Shown piece by piece: positions 15,536 through 24,283 of a stretch of DNA of 31,778 bases; positions within the stretch are counted from its first letter, which is position 1, and each line of letters opens with the position of its first letter. The DNA comes from Prevotella sp. UBA3837. GTDB taxonomy: Bacteria; Bacteroidota; Bacteroidia; Bacteroidales; Bacteroidaceae. A program made the position numbers and the translations under genes. The notes beneath the pieces were generated by a model. That model was not told the origin of the DNA and ran no database searches. It saw only the letters and a list, made by a program, of their open reading frames with translations. The stretch spans positions 1 through 31,778 of the forward strand of contig DGHX01000161.1 in NCBI GenBank assembly GCA_002392835.1, in the 5' to 3' direction.

Positions 15536-16732
15536 TTACTGATGCAGGGCGGCAGGCACCTGGTCGCGGGTGATGACATCGGGGCAGGTGAGCGCCTGCG
15601 TCCACCAGTCGTTGTCCTCCATGTTTGAGCCATACCACACCATGAACTGTCCCCAGCATGCGCCTTTGCGCCAGAAGTCGGCGGGCAGTGCCGAGGAGGT
15701 GTTGGTGTTAGCGTCCTTGCCGCACTCGCCCAGGATGACCATCTTCGTGGGATAGGTGGCCTGAATCTCGGTGAACTCCTGCTGGTTGCGGTCGGCATTG
15801 TAGCCGTAGAGGTCGCGTGCAACGATGTCGACGCAGTCGTCACCAGGGTACCAGTCGCGGTCCTGGTTATACTTCGTGCTGTCGCCGTTGTAGTTCTGCG
15901 TGGTCCACACCCAGATGAGGTTGCTGATGCCCTTCTGCTTGAAGTAGTCGAACATGGTGTGCCAGAGCCGCTTGTAGGTCTCTGCGCCGTCAATTCCCCA
16001 CCAGAACCACGACTTGGTCCAGCCTGCCTGCTGCTTGTAGGTGGCGTTGCCGGCCGCCTCGTGGAAGGGTCGCCAGGTGGCGGCGATGCCGGCCTGCTGC
16101 AGCTGCAGCAGCACGCTGACCACCTTGTCCATCTGATCATAGAACCAGCGGTTCTCCCACGAGCCGTCGACGAAGATGTTGGCCGTCTGGAACGTTGTCT
16201 CCGAGGGAGTGCAGGTCATGTCAGTGTCGCCCTGCTTCTTGGGCACGTTGAAGTGCCACATCAGGTTCACCAGTCCGCCGGCCTTCACCCACTGCTGCAC
16301 GGGCGCTATGTTTTCATAGTTGATCCAGCTGTCGCGTCCCGAGAAGCAGATGTGTATGAAGTCGTAGCAGTTCATGGCAGGATACTTGCCCACGGCGCGG
16401 CCTATGCGCTCAGCCTCCTCGTTGTTCCAGTTCACGTTGGCCATGACGCTTGAGATGACCTTGCGTCCGTACTCCGAAAGCAGATAGCTGTAGAGAGTCT
16501 TAGCAGCGCTGGTGGTGGCCACGACGGGTGTAGTGGCTATGTTTGGGTCGACGGGGTCGAGCGGGTTGTAAGGACTGCTGGGCGTCTCGGTGGAGTCGGT
16601 AGTGACGGGTGTGACGGGCTTTGTCGTCTCGGGGGTGATGATTTCCGGCTCATCATCGCCGCAGGCCTGCGTGGTAGCAACAAGGCCAAGCACGAACAGG
16701 GCCGTGGCAAAGCAAGTTTTCAGTTGTTTCAT
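15536..16732 (-). CDS. Glycoside hydrolase family 26 lipoprotein, probable endo-beta-1,4-mannanase
   Basis: The protein has 398 residues from ATG 16732. The lipobox cysteine is C24 (TTQAC), followed by the acidic GDDEPE and a Thr/Pro-rich linker (to ~70). The GH26 barrel contains LMWHFN (W159, H160), acid/base E225 in WRPFHE and nucleophile E336 in ILGECG, all in the usual order. GH26 enzymes mostly cut beta-mannan with retention of configuration; a cell-surface position on the outer membrane is expected. No promoter consensus was found in the 58 bp between it and the toxin gene upstream, so it may depend on transcription entering through the toxin-antitoxin pair. A longer in-frame start lies in the toxin 3' end and lacks a signal peptide. 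Confidence 0.94.
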   Translation of the reverse strand: MKQLKTCFATALFVLGLVATTQACGDDEPEIITPETTKPVTPVTTDSTETPSSPYNPLDPVDPNIATTPVVATTSAAKTLYSYLLSEYGRKVISSVMANVNWNNEEAERIGRAVGKYPAMNCYDFIHICFSGRDSWINYENIAPVQQWVKAGGLVNLMWHFNVPKKQGDTDMTCTPSETTFQTANIFVDGSWENRWFYDQMDKVVSVLLQLQQAGIAATWRPFHEAAGNATYKQQAGWTKSWFWWGIDGAETYKRLWHTMFDYFKQKGISNLIWVWTTQNYNGDSTKYNQDRDWYPGDDCVDIVARDLYGYNADRNQQEFTEIQATYPTKMVILGECGKDANTNTSSALPADFWRKGACWGQFMVWYGSNMEDNDWWTQALTCPDVITRDQVPAALHQ

Positions 16733-16790
16733 TGTAGGATTTCGTTTTCTTTTCGTTTGTAGCGTTTTTAGGTTTATTACGACATTGGAT

Positions 16791-17219
16791 TCAATGACCA
16801 GACAAATCCGCATAATAATAGTGCAAAAAGTCCATAGGACTCATTGCTGGTATCTGCTGAGCAGGAAAATGCTTTTCGTTCCTTGTTACTATCACATCGC
16901 ATCCAGCGGCCTGAGCAGACTCGTACTGAAGCATATCCTCAAAATCTGGCATATTTGAAAACAAAGCCCTGTGACATTGCAAGCCATCCATCGTAGTGAC
17001 TTCAATATAATTGTCAATTAACTGCAGTGCCTTGAGCACACCTTGATAGCTTAGTACCTTACGTGCGACAAACACACAAGTGGCATAAGACAGAGGAGAC
17101 ACAAAGATCTTAATTTTTCCACGTATACCCAAATCCATCACATTGCTTGCCGGCAGGATAAATGGTTCGCGACGAGCTATGAAATCTATCAATACATTCG
17201 TATCAAGAAAGACTCTCAT
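16791..17219 (-). CDS. PIN-domain toxin (VapC-like ribonuclease)
   Basis: This 142-residue protein begins MRVFLDTNVLIDF, the PIN signature with metal-binding D6. Further acidic residues lie in PDFEDMLQ (D92, E94, D95), and the usual late motif VTRNEKHF has N114. PIN toxins are metal-dependent RNases that inhibit translation when freed from the antitoxin. The ATG overlaps the antitoxin stop by 4 bp. The pair is visibly richer in A+T than the flanking carbohydrate genes, which suggests acquisition by transfer. Confidence 0.88.
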   Translation of the reverse strand: MRVFLDTNVLIDFIARREPFILPASNVMDLGIRGKIKIFVSPLSYATCVFVARKVLSYQGVLKALQLIDNYIEVTTMDGLQCHRALFSNMPDFEDMLQYESAQAAGCDVIVTRNEKHFPAQQIPAMSPMDFLHYYYADLSGH

Positions 17220-17488
17220 ATACCGTATTTTTCTTTGTAATACTCCTCTCTTGCCTCGTTGCCATTTACATCTTCAGGGTTCATCTTTCCTTGGAGCGGA
17301 ATTGACAGTACCTCTTTCAGAACAGGAGACAATTCATCTACTGATTTTAAAATAGCACTATCTTCACGCTGCGCATTCGAGGACTTATATATCAACGAGA
17401 CCACATAATCATCGACACTAAGATTATGTCTCTTAGCGCATCTTATTGCTTCATTATAGGCTGAAGCATTTAAAGTTATTGTTGCCAT
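17216..17488 (-). CDS. Antitoxin partner of the PIN toxin
   Basis: The protein has 90 residues from ATG 17488 (MATITLNASAYNEAIRCAKR). The short strand followed by helices and VDDYVVSLI resembles a ribbon-helix-helix DNA-binding antitoxin. The C-terminal half is acidic and probably disordered until it wraps the toxin (NGNEAREEYYKEKYGI). The stop overlaps the toxin start (ATGA), the standard arrangement in which antitoxin is made first. A strong promoter lies 30 bp upstream and is likely autoregulated. A longer in-frame start at 17521 overlaps the promoter and is rejected. Confidence 0.8.
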   Translation of the reverse strand: MATITLNASAYNEAIRCAKRHNLSVDDYVVSLIYKSSNAQREDSAILKSVDELSPVLKEVLSIPLQGKMNPEDVNGNEAREEYYKEKYGI

Positions 17489-17518
17489 AAGATACGACCG
17501 TTTGGTGTTTAATGGGTG

Positions 17519-17550
17519 CAAAGATACATAAAAAGAGAGAATAATCCAAA
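17519..17550 (-). promoter_or_regulatory. Promoter of the toxin-antitoxin operon
   Basis: On the minus strand TTTG (17550-17547), a 20-bp spacer and TATCTTTG (17526-17519) match the consensus. It is the only good promoter between the glycan-binding protein and the GH26/GH5 genes. Confidence 0.78.
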
Positions 17551-17676
17551 TATTATTATCACATTTTTCCTTTCAGTGGTTTTCTCTTTTGTAGCACAGA
17601 TGCAAGCAAAAAGTTGTAACGGCAGAGGAAACGGGCCAGGATCTGCCTTCGCCCTTATCTATGGTAGCTGAAGAAA

Positions 17677-17704
17677 GCGGCTCCCGATGTGGGCCGGGAG
17701 CCGC
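17677..17704 (-). terminator. Terminator of the SusC/D-binding protein transcript
   Basis: GCGGCTCCCG (17704-17695 on the minus strand) pairs with CGGGAGCCGC (17686-17677) across an 8-nt loop. A T/C-rich tract follows, 13 bp after the stop of the glycan-binding protein gene. Confidence 0.75.
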
Positions 17705-17716
17705 TCTGCTGTTTGC

Positions 17717-19678
17717 TTAAGGCACAAGTACAATCTTCTTGACGGTCAGACCGTCGCCCTGCAGGATGATGGCGGTGTCGCTCCATCCGTCGGACACCTC
17801 ACCGTTGATGCACTTCAGCATGTCCTCGGTAATGGGCACCTCAATCTGCTCAAGGCTGCCGTCCCAGTCGTTACAGCCAGCCTGCAGGTCAACCCAGTTG
17901 GGATTGTTGAACTGAATCTGTCCGGTGGTGCCCACTTCCTTGTAGACGACGAACTTCGAGCTGGTGGTGAGCTTCAGCGACTCAATGGTGGGGTCGCCCA
18001 CGCCGCGCATGATGCGCCACTTGCCAGTGTTGTCGCTCCACGAAGGATTGAACGGCCACGAAACGAAGTCGCTGCGGTCCTCATACATACACCAGGGAGC
18101 GATGTCGTAATCAGAGGGAGTGTCGCTGGGTCCCACCCATATCTCTTCCTCGAAGTAGAGCTCAAGCGGGGTGTAGCCGGCACCAGTGAAGAGCAGATGC
18201 TGAGCATCTATGGTTTCCAGGATTTCCGGGTCTTCAGCAAAGTCGACAGCAATGCTGAACGTTCCGTCCTCGTTGTCGATAATCCTCTCGGCCATGTTCC
18301 AGGGCGCAATATCATTTTCCTTACCTAGCCACTGAGTGCCCCACCAGCCTGTGGTGGTACGGATCTGGTAAGATGCCGGGTCGGCAGCCTTGTAACGCAT
18401 GTAGAACTTCTGCGTCTTCAGCTTGTCCCACACTTCCTGCGGGAAGGTGGCTATACATTCGTTGTTGCCGTCGTTGCCGTCGTAGGTGAAGCGGTAGGTG
18501 CCGTTCCAGTTCACAGCGCCATTTCCATCAGGATCGCTGTTCGTCCAGAAGGAAGTCTTGACAACCTCCAGATGGCCTCCTCCGCCTACCCATACTTCCT
18601 CTTCGAAGTAGATTTCGAGCGGCGTGTAGCCGGCACCGGTGAAGAGCAGATGCTGAGCATCTATGGTCTCCAGGATTTCCGGGTCTTCAGCAAAGTCGAC
18701 AGCAATGCTGAACGTTCCGTCCTCGTTGTCGATAATCCTCTCGGCCATGTTCCAGGGCGCAATATCATTTTCCTTACCAAGCCACTGAGTACCCCACCAG
18801 CCTGTGGTGGTACGGATCTGGTAAGATGCCGGGTCGGCAGCCTTGTAACGCATGTAGAACTTCTCGCTCTTAAGCTTATCCCACACTTCCTGCGGGAAGG
18901 TGGCTATACATTCGTTGTTGCCGTCGTTGCCGTCGTAGGTGAAGCGGTAGGTGCCGTTCCAGTTCACAGCTCCGTTACCATCGGGATCGCTGTTCGTCCA
19001 GATAACGTTCTTCACCGTCTCCCAGTGTCCCTCGTCGGCAGCAGGCGTGTAGGCCAGCTCGGGCATGTCAAACGTCTTTCCGTCAAAGGTGTGAAGCTTG
19101 CCCACCCACGAGCCTTCGAAGATGTTCTTCTTGGGCAGGGTGAAGATGAGGTTGCTGGTTCCCTTGCGGTAGAAGTCCTTGTGGTCGATGAGCTGCGGAT
19201 TGCCCTCGGCGTCGAGCAGCTCCACGCTGTTGATGAACTCCAGGTCAGAGCCGAACACGGTGATTCGGTCGCCACCGGTGACGGCATCGCCAGGCTGTTT
19301 GTCGAATCCCGACACGCTGGTGTGTCCGATGGTCAGCGGCAGGCGCGACTCAGCGCTGGCTCCGGTGCTGCGCACCACCAGCTTGCCACCCTCTTCGGCT
19401 ATGCCGGCAGGGGCGTTCAGCTTGATCATGTCGTCGCTGATGATTTCAAAGTTGGTCACTGTCACACCACCGGGGAATTCCACTTCAGTGGCGTCAAGGA
19501 AGCCCGAGCCATTGATGGTCATGGGCTGGTTGGCAACCACCTTCGTGGGGAAGAACACCTTGATGCCCAGTCCGGGGTGCGCCGAACCGTTGTCGTCGTC
19601 TTCAGAGCAGGCTGTGAACGCAGCACCGATGAGTACTACGGAGAGCAGCGCGCTAAGATAATTGATGATATGCTTCAT
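17717..19678 (-). CDS. Surface glycan-binding lipoprotein with IPT/TIG domains and a duplicated module
   Basis: The protein has 653 residues from ATG 19678. The lipobox cysteine is C24 (AAFTAC), followed by SEDDD. Residues ~40-210 form two IPT/TIG-type beta-sandwiches, as in SusE/SGBP-like proteins. Two almost identical 139-residue modules follow (227-365 and 378-516), each beginning WTNSDPDGNG and rich in exposed aromatics (TTGWWGTQWLG, IAPWNMAE), likely sugar-binding. A third, divergent module (~525-653) closes the protein. The position after susC/susD and the lack of catalytic motifs indicate a glycan-binding role at the cell surface. A TTG start 18 bp upstream is possible but less likely. 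A terminator follows the stop. Confidence 0.87.
   Translation of the reverse strand: MKHIINYLSALLSVVLIGAAFTACSEDDDNGSAHPGLGIKVFFPTKVVANQPMTINGSGFLDATEVEFPGGVTVTNFEIISDDMIKLNAPAGIAEEGGKLVVRSTGASAESRLPLTIGHTSVSGFDKQPGDAVTGGDRITVFGSDLEFINSVELLDAEGNPQLIDHKDFYRKGTSNLIFTLPKKNIFEGSWVGKLHTFDGKTFDMPELAYTPAADEGHWETVKNVIWTNSDPDGNGAVNWNGTYRFTYDGNDGNNECIATFPQEVWDKLKSEKFYMRYKAADPASYQIRTTTGWWGTQWLGKENDIAPWNMAERIIDNEDGTFSIAVDFAEDPEILETIDAQHLLFTGAGYTPLEIYFEEEVWVGGGGHLEVVKTSFWTNSDPDGNGAVNWNGTYRFTYDGNDGNNECIATFPQEVWDKLKTQKFYMRYKAADPASYQIRTTTGWWGTQWLGKENDIAPWNMAERIIDNEDGTFSIAVDFAEDPEILETIDAQHLLFTGAGYTPLELYFEEEIWVGPSDTPSDYDIAPWCMYEDRSDFVSWPFNPSWSDNTGKWRIMRGVGDPTIESLKLTTSSKFVVYKEVGTTGQIQFNNPNWVDLQAGCNDWDGSLEQIEVPITEDMLKCINGEVSDGWSDTAIILQGDGLTVKKIVLVP
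18131..18547 (-). repeat. Direct repeat, C-terminal module copy
   Basis: 417 bp, paired with 18584-19000 at a 453-bp period. By hand about 23 bases differ (roughly 94-95% identity), mostly near the edges. Confidence 0.9.
18584..19000 (-). repeat. Direct repeat, N-terminal module copy
   Basis: 417 bp, the same length as its partner with a 36-bp linker between them. The block around 18675-18775 is essentially identical to 18222-18322, suggesting recent duplication or ongoing gene conversion. Confidence 0.9.
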
Positions 19679-19720
19679 AATTCTTTCGATTTTCAATGTT
19701 CTGTTTTCAATCTTCAGTCT

Positions 19721-21424
19721 TTACCATCCTGTGTTCTGAGTGAGTTTAGGATTCTTCTTCAGCTCCGACTGTGGGATGGGGTAGAAGTAGAACTTGTCGT
19801 CCCACTGGCGAGTGACGGTAGAGCGTGTGAGCTGCAGGCCGCTGCTGATGGTGGCCACCTGTATGGTCTTGAAGTAGTCGGGGCCCTTCTTCCAGCGGCG
19901 CACGTCCCAGAAACGGTGGTTCTCGAAGGCCAGCTCCACCATGCGCTCGCGCTCGTAGCGCTTCACCCAATCGGCACCATCCTCGGTAAACTCGGGCATC
20001 ATGATGTCGGCGCGGTTGCGCAGCACGTTGATGGCCTCGTTGGCCGTCATGCCGTAGGTGGCATCGTTGGCACTGCCGGTAGCGTTGTACACAGCCTCGG
20101 CATAATCGAGGTAGAACTCAGCCAGGCGGAACACGATCCAGGTGTGGCGGCGGCGTGTCTGGTTGTCGGCCGTGGTGACGCACGATCCGTCGACAAACTT
20201 CTTCAGATAGTAGCTGGTGGGTGTAGCACCGTACTTCGGAGCACCGTTGAAGCCGTTGACGTAGGTCTCCATGACCTTCTTCTGTGCGCCGTTGCTGGGC
20301 CACTCGTCGCCGTTCTTCACCACGGTGAGAGCGAAGCGGGGGTCGAGGCCCTCGTAGGGGTCGACGGTGCCGAGGTCGATGTTGCCGGGATAGCGCTCGG
20401 CAAAGGTCTGGCCGTTGTCCTGATACTCATACTGGTCAACGAAGCTCTGCGTGGGGCAGTTGCCCGACGAGCCGTTCTCCACGCCGACGGGATAGTTGGC
20501 CATTTCGAAGCTGTTGCTCTCGCCACGACCGATGCCGAAGATGAGCTCCTGGTTGTAGAAGGCCTCATGTCCCCAGAGGGTGCTGTAGGTGCTGAGCTTC
20601 AGGCCCCATGTGGCGGCATTGTCAAGGACGTACTTGCAGGCCTCGGCAGCTTTTGCCCAGCGGGTCTTGTCGCCATCGGGGTTGAAGAGGGGCGAAGCGT
20701 AGTAGAGCAGCGTGCGGGCCTTCAGGGCAGCAGCGGCCACACGTGTGGCGCGGCCAATCTCCGAGCCAATCTCCGTGCCGTAGGATACCGGCAGGTAAGG
20801 TGCAACGGCGTCGCACTCTTCGACGATGAACTTCACGATCTGGTCAACGGGCGTGCGCTCCACGTTGTTGGCCTGGGCGTTGTTGAGCGTGGTCGTCACC
20901 AGGGGCACGTCGCCATAGGCGCGGAACAGCTCAAAGTAGTAGTAAGCCCTGAGGAAGCGCACCTCGTAAGGGAACATTTCCTTCTGTGCCACCCAGTTCT
21001 GGTAGTCGGGGTTGTATTTCCAGTCCGAGATGTCGGTCTGGTCCCACTTCTCCAGGAACATGTTGGCATCGGCAATGGCCGTGTAGCACTTCGTCCATGA
21101 GCGGTCGTAGGGATTCGAGGGGCTCCATCCGCCGTTGACATAGCCATTGATGGCTCCTGTCTCGAGTGCGTACTGTGCCTCGTCGGTAGCACCGGCCAGG
21201 AAGTAGGCGCTGTTCGACTCGAACTCATTATTATATACCTGCGCATAGATACCTGACACCAGGCCCTTGATACCTTCGTTGAAGTAGGTGAAGGTCCACT
21301 CCTCGTCGCGGGTCGTCTCCTCGGTATAGTCCAGGTCGGCACACGAGGTGAAGAGGAAAGAGGAAAGAGGGAAGAGGAATGAGAGTGCTCCTACCGCTAC
21401 CTTATTATATTTATTTGTAATCAT
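19721..21424 (-). CDS. SusD/RagB-family outer-membrane lipoprotein (second pair)
   Basis: The protein has 567 residues. The lipobox cysteine is C28 (FLFTSC), followed by ADLDYTEE. The helical TPR-like SusD fold is indicated by FNEGIKGLVSGIYAQVY near the start, FLRAYYYFELFRAYGDVPLV (~170-190), the RLAEFYLDYAEAVYN section, and the typical tail IPQSELKKNPKLTQNTGW. SusD proteins form the lid over the SusC transporter and capture oligosaccharides. The gene follows susC2 by 34 bp. The signal-peptide region contains four tandem heptanucleotides in the DNA, which could cause frame slippage. Confidence 0.95.
   Translation of the reverse strand: MITNKYNKVAVGALSFLFPLSSFLFTSCADLDYTEETTRDEEWTFTYFNEGIKGLVSGIYAQVYNNEFESNSAYFLAGATDEAQYALETGAINGYVNGGWSPSNPYDRSWTKCYTAIADANMFLEKWDQTDISDWKYNPDYQNWVAQKEMFPYEVRFLRAYYYFELFRAYGDVPLVTTTLNNAQANNVERTPVDQIVKFIVEECDAVAPYLPVSYGTEIGSEIGRATRVAAAALKARTLLYYASPLFNPDGDKTRWAKAAEACKYVLDNAATWGLKLSTYSTLWGHEAFYNQELIFGIGRGESNSFEMANYPVGVENGSSGNCPTQSFVDQYEYQDNGQTFAERYPGNIDLGTVDPYEGLDPRFALTVVKNGDEWPSNGAQKKVMETYVNGFNGAPKYGATPTSYYLKKFVDGSCVTTADNQTRRRHTWIVFRLAEFYLDYAEAVYNATGSANDATYGMTANEAINVLRNRADIMMPEFTEDGADWVKRYERERMVELAFENHRFWDVRRWKKGPDYFKTIQVATISSGLQLTRSTVTRQWDDKFYFYPIPQSELKKNPKLTQNTGW
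21352..21379 (-). repeat. Four tandem heptanucleotides inside susD2
   Basis: Plus-strand units are AGAGGAA, AGAGGAA, AGAGGGA, AGAGGAA. They cover codons ~16-25 of the lipoprotein signal peptide. Seven is not a multiple of three, so gain or loss of one unit changes the frame. Confidence 0.85.
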
Positions 21425-21458
21425 AATGCTTTCTGTTTTCTGATTAACAATTTACTGT

Positions 21459-24242
21459 TTAGAATTGCACCGAAAGTCCCAGGTTGATAGCCTTCATCAC
21501 AGGATAGCCGGTGTTGAGGTTCTCAGCGTCCATGGCGTCGATGTTGTCGAAGCTGAGCAGGTTCTGTCCCTGCACGAACACCTTGGCACCCGAAATCTTC
21601 AGCGGCTCAATGAGGCTGGCGGGCAGCTTGTAGTAGACCTCGCAGTCGCGCAGCTTCAGCCAGTTGATGTTGCGGTACCAGATGGTGGAGTTCTGTGCGT
21701 TGTTGGCCACGTTCTCCGTTGACAGGCGGGGATAGTCGGCGTTGGCTCCGGCGATGTCGAAGCAGTTCTTGTAGTACTCCTGCGAGAGGTTGCGGTTGTC
21801 GGAGAGTGCTCCCCAGACGCCGTCGACGTAGCGCAGGTTCTTCACCTGCTGACCGGCGCCCTGGAAAGTGCAGTTGATGCCGATGCCCTTGTACTCAGCG
21901 CCCAGCGTGAAGGCGTAGTTCAGTGCGGGGAAGGCGTTGCCGTAGTCCTGAGCCACAAGGTCATTCTCGTTGATGACGTTGTCGCCATTGACATCCTTGT
22001 ACTTGATGTCGCCCACCTTCACCTGTCCGAACTGCTGCACGGGGCTGTTGTCAATTTCCTCCTGGCTCTGGAAGAAGCCCAGGGCTACGAGTCCGCGCTC
22101 GGCATCGGCAGGATGATCGACGACCGAGAGGTTGGGATAGGCGGGATTCTCAATCCACTCCAGTATTTCGTTCTTCACCAGCGAGAACGAACCGCCGGCG
22201 TTCAGGTTCAGCCCGTTGTCGAAGGTCTTGGCATAGCGCAGGCCCAGTTCTGTACCGTAGGAAGCCACGCGGCCCTTGTCATCGTATGACGACTGTATAC
22301 CCACGACTGCCGAGTTGAGCTGCGAAGCGCTGACGAGGATGTTGCGGCGCTGCTGGTAGAAGACATCGAGCGTGACGTCGAGCTGGTTGGCAATGCGCAG
22401 GTCGGTACCGATGTTAGCCTTGTAGGCCGTCTCCTGTGCGAAGTCATCGGTGGGGAACTGCGTCAGGAATGCGCCCCACGAGCTGTCGAAGTTATTGCCG
22501 TACCACCAGTTTCCGTGACCGCTGTTCCATGCAGCGAGCCAGAGTCCGGCAGCGGGCACATAGTCGGTGTGCTGTATGCCTCCCGAGAGGCGCAGCTTAC
22601 CGTAGTTCAGCACGCCGTCGGGGTTGTTGGCGTAGATATAGCCCAGACCGGCCGTGGGCGAGAAGGCCCACTTGGCGGGATAGCTGCGGTTCGAGCCGTT
22701 GGCGGCCAGCACCACGTCGGCCATGAAGCGGTTGGCGTGGTCATAGTGCATGGCCAGCTGCCAGTTGGCGCGATAGAAGGTGTTGCTCTGGTTGTCGCGA
22801 ATCTCGCTCTTCATGTTGTAGTTGGCGTTAGCGGCCAGGTTGTCGCCGTTGGCGAGCTGTGTGGCATACTTGAAGCCGGCGTTGAAGGTAGCGATGCGCC
22901 ACTGCGAGTCAACCCAGTGGTTGAACACCAGCTTGTCCTCCACGGTACCCATCACCGTCTCCTGCATGGCGCCGGCAGCATCGTACCAGTTCCAGCCGTA
23001 CTGATAGCCCTTCGAGCGCGTCTCGATGGTGTTCGATGAGTTGTCGTACGAAGCACCGACGTAGAACTTCAGCCCCTCGGTGATGACGTCGAGATCCTGC
23101 TCCAGGGTCATGTTTGCCCAGATCTGGCGCTGGTGTGTCTTCATGAAGCCTGCGCCCTGCGACTTAGCCAGCAGGTTGAAGTCGCCAAAGGTCTGGCTGC
23201 CGCCCCACACGCCTCCTGCAGTGCGGACGGGATATGCCAGTGCGGGCACCTTGTAGAGATGCCACCAGGCATCGCTGCTGTTGACGTTGGGCACGCCGTT
23301 GGTCTCCATCAGTATGCCGAGGATGTTAGCGCTGACGCGGGTGGTCTTGCTCACCTCGAAGTCGACGTTGGCACGGATGTTGGCCTTCGAATACTTCAGC
23401 TGCGAGTTCCAGTCGCCCTGGTCGGGGTTCTTGTACAGTCCGCGTGCGTCGGTATAGTCGAGCTGTGTGTAGTACTGCACCTTGTCGGTACCTCCGAAGA
23501 AGGAGAGGTATGCGTTTGACTCGTGAGCGGTGTTCTTGAACACCTCGTCCTTCCAGTTCACGTTGGGATAGACGTAGGGGTCGGTGCCGTCGAGGAACTT
23601 CTGCAGCTCAGCATCGGTGTATGCCGGTGCTATGCCGTCGTTCTGTCGTGCGCGGTTCAGTGCGTTAGCATAGTCGTATGCACCTACCATGTCGGCCATC
23701 TGCGGGTCGAACTGGATCTTGTGCGACAGGCCCACCTTGAAGTGGTAGTCGCCGTCCTTGGTACCCTTCTTGGTCTTCACCAGCAGCACGCCGTTCACGG
23801 CCTCATGTCCGTAGAGTGCCACTGCTGCAGCGTCCTTGAGCACGGTGACGCTCTCCACCTCCTCAACGGTGAGGCGGTCGATGGGCCGCTCCACTCCGTC
23901 GACGAGTATGAGAATGTCGCGCTCGCCTGTGGTCTGCACGCCACGGATGTTGAACGATGCGCCACGTCCTTCCTCACCCTTGAAACCGGTGTTCTGGTAG
24001 GCGTTCAGTCCGAGGACCTTGCCATAGAGTGCATCTGCCAGGCTGACAGCCGATGTGCGGCGCAGCTCTTCCGCAGTGATGGTTGTTGCTGCCGCTGTGG
24101 TAAGGAACTCCGTCTGCTCTACGCCGTAGCCTAAGTCTACCTTCTGCGACTCTTTGTCGCTGAGCGTCACCTGGGCATTCACCGCCATAGGCATAGCACA
24201 GAGTCCCGCGAAGGTATATATAAATATGCTTTTTACTTTCAT
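21459..24242 (-). CDS. SusC/RagA-family TonB-dependent transporter (second pair)
   Basis: The protein has 927 residues from ATG 24242, with signal peptide 1 to ~24 (MAVNAQ). Unlike susC1 it lacks the N-terminal carboxypeptidase-regulatory-like domain and goes almost directly into the plug: TITAEELRRTSAVSLADALYGKVLGL, then FNIRGVQTTGERDILILVDGVERP and VESVTVLKDAAAVALYG. The remainder is the beta-barrel, ending with the aromatic LGLSVQF. It would import oligosaccharides with its SusD partner, powered by TonB. It follows susD1 by 41 bp in the same operon. The TTG-started extension upstream belongs to a repeated A-rich linker. Confidence 0.95.
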   Translation of the reverse strand: MKVKSIFIYTFAGLCAMPMAVNAQVTLSDKESQKVDLGYGVEQTEFLTTAAATTITAEELRRTSAVSLADALYGKVLGLNAYQNTGFKGEEGRGASFNIRGVQTTGERDILILVDGVERPIDRLTVEEVESVTVLKDAAAVALYGHEAVNGVLLVKTKKGTKDGDYHFKVGLSHKIQFDPQMADMVGAYDYANALNRARQNDGIAPAYTDAELQKFLDGTDPYVYPNVNWKDEVFKNTAHESNAYLSFFGGTDKVQYYTQLDYTDARGLYKNPDQGDWNSQLKYSKANIRANVDFEVSKTTRVSANILGILMETNGVPNVNSSDAWWHLYKVPALAYPVRTAGGVWGGSQTFGDFNLLAKSQGAGFMKTHQRQIWANMTLEQDLDVITEGLKFYVGASYDNSSNTIETRSKGYQYGWNWYDAAGAMQETVMGTVEDKLVFNHWVDSQWRIATFNAGFKYATQLANGDNLAANANYNMKSEIRDNQSNTFYRANWQLAMHYDHANRFMADVVLAANGSNRSYPAKWAFSPTAGLGYIYANNPDGVLNYGKLRLSGGIQHTDYVPAAGLWLAAWNSGHGNWWYGNNFDSSWGAFLTQFPTDDFAQETAYKANIGTDLRIANQLDVTLDVFYQQRRNILVSASQLNSAVVGIQSSYDDKGRVASYGTELGLRYAKTFDNGLNLNAGGSFSLVKNEILEWIENPAYPNLSVVDHPADAERGLVALGFFQSQEEIDNSPVQQFGQVKVGDIKYKDVNGDNVINENDLVAQDYGNAFPALNYAFTLGAEYKGIGINCTFQGAGQQVKNLRYVDGVWGALSDNRNLSQEYYKNCFDIAGANADYPRLSTENVANNAQNSTIWYRNINWLKLRDCEVYYKLPASLIEPLKISGAKVFVQGQNLLSFDNIDAMDAENLNTGYPVMKAINLGLSVQF

Positions 24243-24283
24243 AGTCTTTTCAATTTTCAATTGTCAGTAATCAATTTGAAAAA

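Noticed and set aside
18572..21100. 842-codon open frame on the plus strand
   Set aside because: It lies antisense to the binding protein and susD2, has low-complexity Val/Gly/Leu content and no domain; a GC-rich shadow.
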